Assembly: GCA_003542325.1 (NCBI GenBank)
Contig: DPKV01000003.1
Location: 1-5,178, forward strand
From: Anaerolineaceae bacterium
GTDB taxonomy: Bacteria > Chloroflexota > Anaerolineae > Anaerolineales > Anaerolineaceae
Length of the DNA stretch: 5,178 nucleotides
Direction: 5' to 3'
The first letter of the stretch is position 1; each line of letters opens with the position of its first letter. The notes under the pieces are model-generated. The model ran no database searches and was not told the DNA's origin. It was given only the letters and a program-made list of their open reading frames with translations. Positions 1 to 5,178 of the stretch are shown here, piece by piece. The translations under genes were made by a program, and so were the position numbers.

Positions 1-530
1 ACAAGGTCACGGGCGATGATCCGGGTCATAATTGGGGGCACTTTTCCGTCGTAGTAACCCTTTGTCAGCAGAATGATCGCACCCTGGACCACACCGGCCA
101 TTCCCAGTGTCATCACGAAGGGTGAGATTTTCAAATACATGATCCCGAGTCCGTTGATCAACCCGACGAATGCGCCGGTGGCAAGGACCAGGAGCAGAAC
201 CGGTAAGATCAGGTTGTTGTTACCGTTGATCAGGACGTAGGTCAGCATGGCACCGACGGTCACCAGGGACCCGGCTGAAAGGTCAATCCCTTCACCGCCG
301 CTGATGATGACCAGGGTTTGTCCTGCTCCGATGATGGCGATGAAGGAAGCCAGCCGGAGGATGTTTAATCCCTGCCGGGCTGCGGAAGCCCAGTCATTGA
401 ATCCATTGGGAAGCAAACCGCTGAGGAGGAACAGCACCAGAGCGATCAGGAGCGCCGCAACCGGCGGCGAGATGCGGAATTTCTTTTTCTTTGAAATGAT
501 CTGCGTGTTATTGGGAGTGGTTTCGGTCAT
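1..530 (-). CDS. CUT2-type sugar ABC transporter permease 2 (RbsC family), C-terminus cut off by window edge
   Basis: This is an integral membrane subunit of a ribose/AI-2-type (BPD_transp_2) ABC importer. I translated it by hand from the ATG at 530; 176 codons are visible and the rest (a full protein is usually about 320-350 residues) lies beyond the left edge. A charged, Lys-rich N-terminus (residues 14-17 KKKK) precedes a first hydrophobic segment at about 24-41. Further hydrophobic segments lie at about 58-77, 84-102, 107-125 and 137-156. The family hallmark is GQTLVIISGGEGIDLSAGS at residues 70-88, corresponding to the GIDLSVG motif of RbsC. A following LINGLGIMYLKISPFVMTLG stretch (124-143) is also typical. 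The start is one base after the stop of permease 1 (TAA-C-ATG) with only a weak purine-rich ribosome site, so translation is probably coupled. It differs clearly from permease 1 (GGEGIDLS against GGGLDLS), which implies a heterodimeric channel. The substrate cannot be read from this part. Confidence 0.93.
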   Translation of the reverse strand, partial: MTETTPNNTQIISKKKKFRISPPVAALLIALVLFLLSGLLPNGFNDWASAARQGLNILRLASFIAIIGAGQTLVIISGGEGIDLSAGSLVTVGAMLTYVLINGNNNLILPVLLLVLATGAFVGLINGLGIMYLKISPFVMTLGMAGVVQGAIILLTKGYYDGKVPPIMTRIIARDL

Positions 531-531
531 G

Positions 532-1533
532 TTACTTCTTCTTCCTGCGGATCAAATTGATTGTGCCGGGCCCAGCCAGAACGAGAACGATCACAAGGGC
601 GTTTACCAATGTCCGCCACCAGGAGTCCAACTTAAGGCTGGAAATAATGTTTCGGATATTACCAAGGACAATCCCGCCAAACACTGCGCCGAGGACGGAG
701 CCTGCACCGCCGCTCATGGAGATTCCACCCAGGACCGAACCGGTCACGGATGCCAGGGTCATATCATCTCCACTGGATGATAGCCCTGACCCGGTCAGGA
801 GGGTGTAGCTGATCGCAGCGAGGGAGGCCATTAGGCCGGAGATCATATAGGTAGAGATCTTGACCCAGGTGACCGGAACGCCGGTGGTATAAGCTGCTTT
901 TGAGTTTCCACCAACCGCGAAGAGGAACCTTCCGTACTTTCTACGGCGGAAAAACTCCCAGATCAGCACGAAAACAATGATGACAATCAAAGAGATCGGG
1001 ATACCGATGAGTGAGGTATTGCGGTAGGCGTTGGTGTAATCCCGGGGGATGGCGCCGCCGGGGGAGGGGAGAAGGAGAAGGGCGAGGCCGCTGTAGACAA
1101 AACTGGAGGCGAAGGTGATGATCACCGGCTGCAATCCAAGATAGGACGTGAAAAAGCCATTCAGAAGTCCGGCAGCGATTCCAAATCCAAGGACAACCAG
1201 GATCATCAGGATGTTCTTGCCAGGCTCATCGGTTGTGGTCACGGTCAGGGCCAGGATGACATTCCCGACTGAGACAATGGCACCGTTTGACAGGTCCAAT
1301 CCGCCACCCAGAATGACGATCGCCTGACCGATGGTCACCAGAATGACCGGCAGCCAGGTACGGAAGTTACTGGTCATCACACGCTGGATGGTTCCCTCCT
1401 GGAATACGTTCGGTTGCAGTGCAAAACTGATTATCGTTGATGAAACCAACAGGATCAGCGAAAGGCCCAAAGAATGCTTGACATTCAGGTTATTCCACCA
1501 GCGGGTGAGTTTTGAGTTTCGATTATCAGGCAT
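532..1533 (-). CDS. CUT2-type sugar ABC transporter permease 1 (RbsC family)
   Basis: This is a complete 333-residue membrane permease, the usual length for RbsC/LsrC-like subunits. Hydrophobic segments can be seen at about 20-38, 61-78, 84-99, 108-126, 133-155, 176-193, 224-246, 262-275, 278-297 and 307-325. The conserved family motif is GQAIVILGGGLDLSNGA at 69-85. The cytoplasmic segment GRFLFAVGGNSKAAYTTGV (201-219) corresponds to the RbsC loop (ALGGNxxAxxxSGI) that contacts the ATPase. LGGISMSGGAGSVLGAVFGG (268-287) matches the conserved C-terminal half. The protein ends in a basic tail, RRKKK. The start ATG at 1533 lies inside the last codons of the ATPase gene (8-bp overlap, 1526-1533) and is preceded by GAGGT at 1546-1542 with an 8-nt spacer, so this start is well supported and likely coupled to ATPase translation. 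It should pair with permease 2 to form the translocation pathway. The family is secure; the sugar is unknown. Confidence 0.95.
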   Translation of the reverse strand: MPDNRNSKLTRWWNNLNVKHSLGLSLILLVSSTIISFALQPNVFQEGTIQRVMTSNFRTWLPVILVTIGQAIVILGGGLDLSNGAIVSVGNVILALTVTTTDEPGKNILMILVVLGFGIAAGLLNGFFTSYLGLQPVIITFASSFVYSGLALLLLPSPGGAIPRDYTNAYRNTSLIGIPISLIVIIVFVLIWEFFRRRKYGRFLFAVGGNSKAAYTTGVPVTWVKISTYMISGLMASLAAISYTLLTGSGLSSSGDDMTLASVTGSVLGGISMSGGAGSVLGAVFGGIVLGNIRNIISSLKLDSWWRTLVNALVIVLVLAGPGTINLIRRKKK

Positions 1534-3064
1534 GCCAACTTACCTCGTGGTTGTTGTGATTGGTTGACGCACCCATGCTGAAGTAAACCAGGTTGGATTC
1601 CGTCAGTTCCTTACCGGTGAGATCGGCTTTGATCGTTCCATCCTGCATAACTAGAACACGCTCGCAGAGGTCCAATAATTCCTGTTCATCCGAGCTGTAG
1701 AGCAGAATGGTGGTCCCTTTTTCCTGGAGCTGCCGCAATAACCGGTAAAATTCCGCTTTTGTACCCACATCAACCCCTTTTGTGGGGTCGTCCAGCAGAA
1801 GGATCTTTGGGTCTCTCAGGAGCCATTTTCCAATGACCACTTTCTGGGCGTTGCCGCCGGAAAGGTTGCTGACCGGTGAGTCAAGCGATTCCATTATCAG
1901 GTTCAGTTGATCACCGACCTGGGCGGCATCCCTTCTGGCTTTCTTCATTTTGAGGATGGGGCTGGCGTATTTTTTCCAGTTTGGGAGATGGAAGTTCTCC
2001 AGGATGGACCGCATGAGCAGGAGGCCTTCGGTTGCCCGATCGCCAGGGATTAGGGCAATGCCATTTTCCATGGCTTCCTTGGGGTGGTCAAATTTAAGCG
2101 ATTCTCCCTCAATGATGATACTACCGGTGTGATAATCATCTCCGAAGAGAGAATGCAGGAGGGTGCTTTGACCCTGCCCGCGCAGACCGCCGATGCCTAC
2201 CAATTCACCTTTTGTGACGGAAAAATTGACATCCACCAGGCGGTCATTGCCAAGGTTTTCAACCACCAGGATTGTCTCCTTATGGTTGTCTTTACTCTTT
2301 CGACCATGATCCCGGATCAGACCTTCATCACTGCCGATCATCATATTGACGATTTCGTCTTCGCTGGTTTCCGTGATGACCACTTCACCAACCGTCTGTC
2401 CGTTCCTGAGGACGACAGCCCTGTCTGCAAAACGGAAGATTTCATCCATCCGATGCGAGACGAAGACCAAACCCTTGTTCTTGCTTTTCAATAGTTGAAT
2501 CAGGTCATAAAGACAATTGACCTGTTTGCTGTCAAGGCTTGCGGTAGCCTCATCCAGGATCAGGACCTCCGGATCACGGCTGTAGGCTTTCAGGATCTCT
2601 ACAATTTGCCGCTCGTCGGGAGGCAACTCTCGAAGATAAGCCTCCGGATGCAGGCTGGGTTGATAAGTCCCTTCAAATAATTTCAAAAGGTCTGCGGTCA
2701 ACAGGTTCATTTTCCGGTCGTCGATGAAGCCGGATTTGTCCCGAGGTTCATTGGCCAGCCAGATGTTTTGTGCAACGGTCAGGGAGGGTACCAGGCTCAG
2801 TTCCTGGTAAACCGCTATCACACCGGCTTTCTGGGCTGCCATAGGGTTGGTAAATTCAACCTGGGAATCCTGGTATATGATGGCCCCGTTATCCTGTGAG
2901 AGGACACCGGTAACGATTTTGGTCAGGGTGCTTTTACCGCTCCCGTTTGAGCCGACCAGAGCCAACACCTCACCCGCCCGGATATCGATGGAACCATCCC
3001 GCAGAGCGATAACGCCCCCAAAATGTTTTTCGATTTGGTGTGTCTTAAGGCAGATTTCGTTCAT
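1526..3064 (-). CDS. Sugar ABC transporter ATPase with two nucleotide-binding domains (RbsA/MglA family)
   Basis: This cytoplasmic ATPase energises import through the two downstream permeases. The stated start is the ATG at 3064 (512 residues), which aligns best with RbsA-type N-termini and has AAGTGG five bases upstream. A GTG at 3073 would add three residues. Numbering here follows the 515-residue form. Domain 1: Walker A GSNGSGKST (41-49), Q-loop Gln90, degenerate signature LPPDERQIVEI (150-160), Walker B VLILDEATASLD (170-181) with Glu175, and switch His207. Domain 2: Walker A-like GLRGQGQST (296-304) with the Lys replaced by Gln302, intact signature LSGGNAQKV (404-412), and Walker B LLLDDPTKGVDVG (425-437) with Asp429 in the catalytic Glu position. 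There is no switch His (YSSDEQE, 459-465). Thus one composite site (domain 1 Walker motifs plus domain 2 signature) looks competent and the other degenerate. That asymmetry is usual in this family, but the Glu-to-Asp change and the LPPDE signature go further than in E. coli RbsA. Confidence 0.95.
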   Translation of the reverse strand: MNEICLKTHQIEKHFGGVIALRDGSIDIRAGEVLALVGSNGSGKSTLTKIVTGVLSQDNGAIIYQDSQVEFTNPMAAQKAGVIAVYQELSLVPSLTVAQNIWLANEPRDKSGFIDDRKMNLLTADLLKLFEGTYQPSLHPEAYLRELPPDERQIVEILKAYSRDPEVLILDEATASLDSKQVNCLYDLIQLLKSKNKGLVFVSHRMDEIFRFADRAVVLRNGQTVGEVVITETSEDEIVNMMIGSDEGLIRDHGRKSKDNHKETILVVENLGNDRLVDVNFSVTKGELVGIGGLRGQGQSTLLHSLFGDDYHTGSIIIEGESLKFDHPKEAMENGIALIPGDRATEGLLLMRSILENFHLPNWKKYASPILKMKKARRDAAQVGDQLNLIMESLDSPVSNLSGGNAQKVVIGKWLLRDPKILLLDDPTKGVDVGTKAEFYRLLRQLQEKGTTILLYSSDEQELLDLCERVLVMQDGTIKADLTGKELTESNLVYFSMGASTNHNNHEVSWHA

Positions 3065-3136
3065 TGATACCACTTTGCCATATTCATCATCGCTAATTTC
3101 TGCGAATCAATCTTGAAAGAGGGAAGACTTGCTAAA

Positions 3137-3170
3137 GTGGAGGTCCCCTGGAATCCCAGAGAACCTCCAC
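3137..3170 (-). other. Strong intercistronic hairpin between binding-protein and ATPase genes
   Basis: In the transcript, the arms GTGGAGGTTCTCTGG (3170-3156) and CCAGGGGACCTCCAC (3151-3137) can form a 15-bp stem with two G-U wobbles, closed by the four-base loop GATT. It begins 21 bases after the binding-protein stop codon and ends 72 bases before the ATPase start. It is followed only by TTT-AGC, not by a real U-tract, so it is not a convincing full Rho-independent terminator. By analogy with the malE-malF and other binding-protein operons, the likely role is to protect the upstream mRNA from 3' exonucleases, or to cause partial termination or processing, so that binding protein is made in excess over membrane components. 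The stem is read directly from the sequence; the function is inferred. Confidence 0.75.
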
Positions 3171-3191
3171 AATATTATATTTTGACCGGGA

Positions 3192-4268
3192 TTACGGCAA
3201 GAGGAATTGCTGGATCTCTTCTTCGGTCATGATGCCGGACATCAAATAGGAGTCCGGATAACCACCGTCGACAACATATTCGGTGTACATCTCATCAAAG
3301 TTTTCCGGGGTCACAACGACAGGGATCGGGATAACGATCTGGTAGCCGAATTGGCCGCCGAGTTTGGATTCGTCAAGTTTACGACCCTGCAGCAATTCAA
3401 CAGCGATCCGCAGAGCGGTCGAGTTCACACCAGGGGCATTCGCGACAGCGATGGTCTCGAAATCAGGATTTGCATCAAGCATTTCCTTCCAGAGTTTCAG
3501 GAATTTCACGCGGGCTTCGCCAACACCCAGGGGCATTGTGTCAGGATCGGCAGCGATTACAGCCTCGAGAGCGCCGATAGCCATACCATCCTGGGTCCAG
3601 TAACCGTTCAGGTTGGGGTAGGCAGCCAGGAAGTTAGACATAACCTGCTGACCGGTCGCCTCGTCCCATGAGCCGGATTCGCTGGCCAGAACATTGATGC
3701 CGGGATAAGGTTCGAAAGCATCGTAAACGGCTGACATGCGGAGATCGTTCGCGGGGTGGCCGATGAAGCCTTCGATCAATACCACATCGCCTTCCTGCAG
3801 TTTTTCGGCAAACCATTGTGCACTGATGGAAGCCCACTCATATTGGTCATGACCCACGTTGATCACGCCTTCAGCCTCGATTTCCTGGTCAATGGACATG
3901 ACAAGGATACCTTGTTGAACAGCTTCTTCCAGAATCTGATTCAGGCCGACTGCATCACCGGGATTGCAGAGGATTGCATCCACGCCCTGGTTCATCAGGT
4001 TCTCGATCTGTTCGATCTGGCCGGCTACGTCGGTATTGAAGCTCTCAATCACCAATTCGGTGGTGAGGCCTTGTTCCATGTATTCGGCATTGGTGGCGAT
4101 CAGCTCATCAATCATCTGGGTTCGGTATTCGCTGGTGATGAAGGGATTGGAGATACCAATTGTGAAAGGCGCGCCAGTCTCTTCTTCAGCACCTTTGCAG
4201 GCTGTCAGCATACCGGCTGACAGAGCAATCAGTGCCAATACAGCAAAAATCTTTTGATAGTTCTTCAT
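3192..4268 (-). CDS. Sugar-binding lipoprotein of CUT2 ABC importer (Peripla_BP_4 / RbsB-like)
   Basis: This is an extracytoplasmic solute receptor of 358 residues that should deliver its ligand to the two permeases. The N-terminus is a lipoprotein signal peptide: MKNYQK, hydrophobic core 7-20, and lipobox LTAC with Cys24 as lipidation site, followed by an acidic linker. The mature part has the type I periplasmic-binding fold: strand and binding loop FTIGISNPFITSEYR (35-49), then DVAGQIEQIENLMNQGVDAI (80-99), VMSIDQE (123-129), GHDQY (139-143), GHPANDLRMSAV (170-181) with Arg177 where RbsB has a ligand-binding Arg, and TQDGMAIGALEAV (225-237), the counterpart of the NDxMALGA motif. The length is somewhat above E. 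coli RbsB. The start ATG has AGGAGA five bases upstream (4279-4274). It is the first gene of the transporter set and is followed by a hairpin. The fold and role are well supported. The ligand is not identifiable; a pentose-like compound is a guess from the neighbouring aldolase gene. Confidence 0.95.
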   Translation of the reverse strand: MKNYQKIFAVLALIALSAGMLTACKGAEEETGAPFTIGISNPFITSEYRTQMIDELIATNAEYMEQGLTTELVIESFNTDVAGQIEQIENLMNQGVDAILCNPGDAVGLNQILEEAVQQGILVMSIDQEIEAEGVINVGHDQYEWASISAQWFAEKLQEGDVVLIEGFIGHPANDLRMSAVYDAFEPYPGINVLASESGSWDEATGQQVMSNFLAAYPNLNGYWTQDGMAIGALEAVIAADPDTMPLGVGEARVKFLKLWKEMLDANPDFETIAVANAPGVNSTALRIAVELLQGRKLDESKLGGQFGYQIVIPIPVVVTPENFDEMYTEYVVDGGYPDSYLMSGIMTEEEIQQFLLP

Positions 4269-4340
4269 TCTTTTCTCCTATTATTGTGGTTTATCGGACG
4301 AGCAAAAAATTGGTTCGGTCTAAAACGATAGGTCAGGATC

Positions 4341-4352
4341 TCACCTCCTTTT
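4341..4352 (-). promoter_or_regulatory. Orphan, near-perfect Shine-Dalgarno site with possible CTG-started leader ORF
   Basis: The minus strand reads AAAAGGAGGTGA, containing a ten-base complement to the 16S rRNA tail (AAGGAGGTGA). It lies about 72 bases upstream of the binding-protein start, which already has its own AGGAGA site, so it does not serve that start directly. Seven bases after the AGGAGG core is a CTG (4336-4334). It opens 23 codons (LTYRFRPNQFFARPINHNNRRKE) whose TGA (4267-4265) overlaps the binding-protein ATG as ATGA. A shorter ATG frame (4363-ish, MCKRR then stop) runs across the site itself. The site may drive a coupled leader peptide, act as a ribosome standby site, or be chance. 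The site is real in sequence; translation from CTG is unproven. Confidence 0.5.
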
Positions 4353-4398
4353 ACACATCTCTACAAATATTATTAAGTGGGTCAATTGCTGATCTCGA

Positions 4399-4428
4399 AT
4401 TATAGCCATCAAGACCTTTAATTGTTAA
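4399..4428 (-). promoter_or_regulatory. Sigma-70-type promoter for the transporter operon
   Basis: On the minus strand there is a -35 box TTAACA (4428-4423, five of six consensus bases), an 18-bp spacer and a perfect -10 box TATAAT (4404-4399). Transcription would start near 4392, giving a leader of roughly 124 bases before the binding-protein ATG. This is the best promoter in the gap and would allow the transporter to be transcribed independently of deoC. It is predicted from hexamers only; no extended -10 TG is present. Confidence 0.6.
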
Positions 4429-4438
4429 TTAATGTTAA
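4423..4438 (-). repeat. Tandem TTAACA hexamers one helical turn apart
   Basis: TTAACA occurs at 4438-4433 and again at 4428-4423, ten bases apart start to start, within TTAACATTAATTAACA. The downstream copy doubles as the -35 box of the TATAAT promoter. Equal spacing of about one helical turn could mark a transcription-factor site on one DNA face, but the region is very AT-rich and chance is quite possible. Confidence 0.35.
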
Positions 4439-4441
4439 TAT

Positions 4442-4463
4442 TTGATAAACATTGTTTTATCAA
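4442..4463. promoter_or_regulatory. Inverted repeat, operator candidate
   Basis: Perfect 8-bp arms TTGATAAA and TTTATCAA flank a 6-bp centre, giving a 22-bp dyad located about 20 bp after the deoC stop. The stem is AT-rich (one G-C pair per arm) and lacks a following U-run, so it makes a poor terminator. A dyad of this size and half-site length is typical of dimeric repressor sites. It covers the -10 region of the second promoter candidate and lies upstream of the TATAAT promoter. The binding factor is unknown; the centre lacks the CG of most LacI-family operators. Confidence 0.45.
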
Positions 4464-4482
4464 GTCCCTTGCAGTATGTCAA
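4454..4482 (-). promoter_or_regulatory. Second promoter candidate overlapping the inverted repeat
   Basis: There is a perfect -35 hexamer TTGACA (4482-4477) just after the deoC stop codon, then a 17-bp spacer, then TAAAAC (4459-4454, four of six -10 bases). The -10 box falls inside the inverted repeat at 4442-4463, so a protein bound there would block it. It is weaker than the TATAAT promoter because of its -10 box. Confidence 0.35.
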
Positions 4483-4483
4483 T

Positions 4484-5178
4484 TTAAATCTTTAAGTCCG
4501 GTAACGTGACTCCAAAGGCTTCAACAGCCTCCTGAAATAGCTGAACGGTCTGTGCTGTTCCGGTCCGTGTGACACCGATCTCACGGAGTTTCAAAACGGT
4601 TTCCAGAGTTCCGGATTTCCCGGCAGCCTTGACCTGGACTTCCGGGGCAGTTTGATCCCGCATTAATTGCAGGTCATGGAGAGTTGCGCCCTGGTAAGAA
4701 TATTTTCCATCCGGACCTTTCACGTAGTTATAGCCCGTGGAGGTCTTAACAAAATCGACGCCAGCTTCGCTGCAGATTTTACATAAACGGATTTTGTATT
4801 TATCATCGGGCAGCAGGTCGTTCTCAAAAATGACCTTCAGGAGTGCGCCATGCTCTTTTGTGATGCTCACCAGTGCGAGGATCTCTTTGGTCACAAAGGC
4901 CCAATCTTCACTGAGGACCTTGCCGATATTGACGACCATGTCCACTTCCACAGCGCCATCCGCGATCACCTGTTCAGCTTCAGCAGCTTTGATCGCCGTG
5001 GTGGAATTGCCATGCGGGAAGCCAATGACGGCGCCGACGGCAACATCGGTCCCTGCAAGCAACTCTGCGGCCTGGCGGACATGGCAGGGTTTGACGCAGA
5101 CCGATGCGGCCGGATACTTCGCCGCAGTAGCGCAGCCCTGTTCCAGTTCGGCATCGGTGAGCGCAGGACTCAGCAGTG
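4484..5178 (-). CDS. deoC: Deoxyribose-phosphate aldolase family protein (DeoC-like), N-terminus outside window
   Basis: DeoC is a cytoplasmic class I aldolase that cleaves 2-deoxyribose 5-phosphate to acetaldehyde and glyceraldehyde 3-phosphate through a Lys Schiff base. The visible 230 residues begin at LLSPALTDAE, near the start of a normal DeoC, so about 15-20 residues are missing. Numbering is from the first visible residue. ASVCVKP (24-30) and VGAVIGFPHG (47-56) are family hallmarks. EVDMVVNIG (77-85) carries the acidic residue Asp79, LLKVIFEND (112-120) holds Lys114, FVKTSTGY (142-149) holds the Schiff-base Lys144, and VQVKAAG (180-186) holds the second active-site Lys183. Two oddities: the loop after STGY is extended (about 150-162, NYVKGPDGKYSYQ), and the usual GGxRT after VKAxG reads GKSGT (186-190), which removes the Arg expected at the phosphate site. 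An internal TTG at 5062 is not the start, because conserved sequence continues upstream. Family membership is firm; the exact substrate is less so. Confidence 0.92.
   Translation of the reverse strand, partial: LLSPALTDAELEQGCATAAKYPAASVCVKPCHVRQAAELLAGTDVAVGAVIGFPHGNSTTAIKAAEAEQVIADGAVEVDMVVNIGKVLSEDWAFVTKEILALVSITKEHGALLKVIFENDLLPDDKYKIRLCKICSEAGVDFVKTSTGYNYVKGPDGKYSYQGATLHDLQLMRDQTAPEVQVKAAGKSGTLETVLKLREIGVTRTGTAQTVQLFQEAVEAFGVTLPDLKI

Noticed and set aside
247..780. 177-residue plus-strand open frame
   Set aside because: It lies antisense to the two permease genes, has low-complexity unrelated composition and no family resemblance; the minus-strand frames show clear permease motifs.
2084..2494. 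136-residue plus-strand open frame
   Set aside because: It is antisense to the ATPase gene, whose motifs are intact on the other strand.
3207..3671. Plus-strand frames opposite the binding-protein gene (also 3756-4220)
   Set aside because: They are shadows of a codon-biased gene, without an independent ribosome site or recognisable domain.
3634..3837. 67-residue minus-strand frame inside the binding-protein gene
   Set aside because: It is out of frame with a complete, well-conserved gene and rich in Arg/Cys as expected of a shifted reading frame.
4334..4353. Plus-strand resemblance to the 3' end of 16S rRNA (GGATC..CACCTCCTTT)
   Set aside because: The sequence before it does not match the conserved 16S terminal helix, and an extra TC interrupts the match; it is simply the complement of a long Shine-Dalgarno site on the minus strand.
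4442..4463. Rho-independent terminator for deoC
   Set aside because: The stem is only 8 bp with one G-C pair per arm and no U-tract follows on the minus strand; an operator is the better reading.
4484..5062. A complete short aldolase starting at TTG 5062
   Set aside because: Conserved DeoC sequence (LLSPALT, ASVCVKP) continues in frame upstream to the window edge, so 5062 is an internal codon and the gene is truncated by the window.
1..5178. CRISPR arrays, tRNA or rRNA genes, insertion sequences, attachment sites
   Set aside because: No regularly spaced repeats, cloverleaf-like sequences, transposase motifs or terminal inverted repeats were seen on either strand by eye.

Overview
The window is a compact carbohydrate-uptake locus with every credible gene on the minus strand. 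Read in the direction of transcription (right to left) it holds the 3' part of a deoC-like aldolase gene (runs off the right edge), a lipoprotein sugar-binding protein, a double-headed RbsA/MglA-type ATPase, and two different RbsC-type permeases (the second runs off the left edge). This is a complete CUT2-class (ribose/galactose/AI-2-type) ABC importer, with a heterodimeric permease pair as in the lsr, rha and ytf/yjf systems rather than the single permease of rbs.

Organism: a bacterium of moderate GC content. The binding protein carries a lipobox ending in Cys24 and so is expected to be membrane-anchored. Together with the style of the proteins this fits a Chloroflexota/Anaerolineae-like or Firmicutes-like host better than a proteobacterium. 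That is an impression only, because there is no rRNA or marker gene in the window.

Layout: 5178-4484 deoC (5'-truncated); 4483-4269 a 215-bp AT-rich regulatory gap with two promoter candidates, an 8+8 bp inverted repeat, a tandem TTAACA repeat and an orphan, near-perfect Shine-Dalgarno sequence; 4268-3192 binding protein; 3191-3065 a gap holding a 15-bp hairpin; 3064-1526 ATPase; 1533-532 permease 1 (overlaps the ATPase by 8 bp); 530-1 permease 2 (one base after permease 1). No gene-free stretch exceeds 300 bp.

How it works together: the lipoprotein captures a sugar-like ligand outside the membrane, the two permeases form the channel and the ATPase powers import. A DeoC-family aldolase beside it suggests the ligand is a pentose, deoxypentose or related compound that is eventually cleaved by retro-aldol chemistry. 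No sugar kinase or regulator is visible, so the substrate stays unassigned. The most notable points are a DeoC variant with an altered phosphate-loop region and a loop insertion, the inter-gene hairpin that could set the binding-protein:transporter ratio, and the orphan ribosome-binding site ahead of the binding-protein gene. Nothing seen here amounts to a clearly undescribed system.
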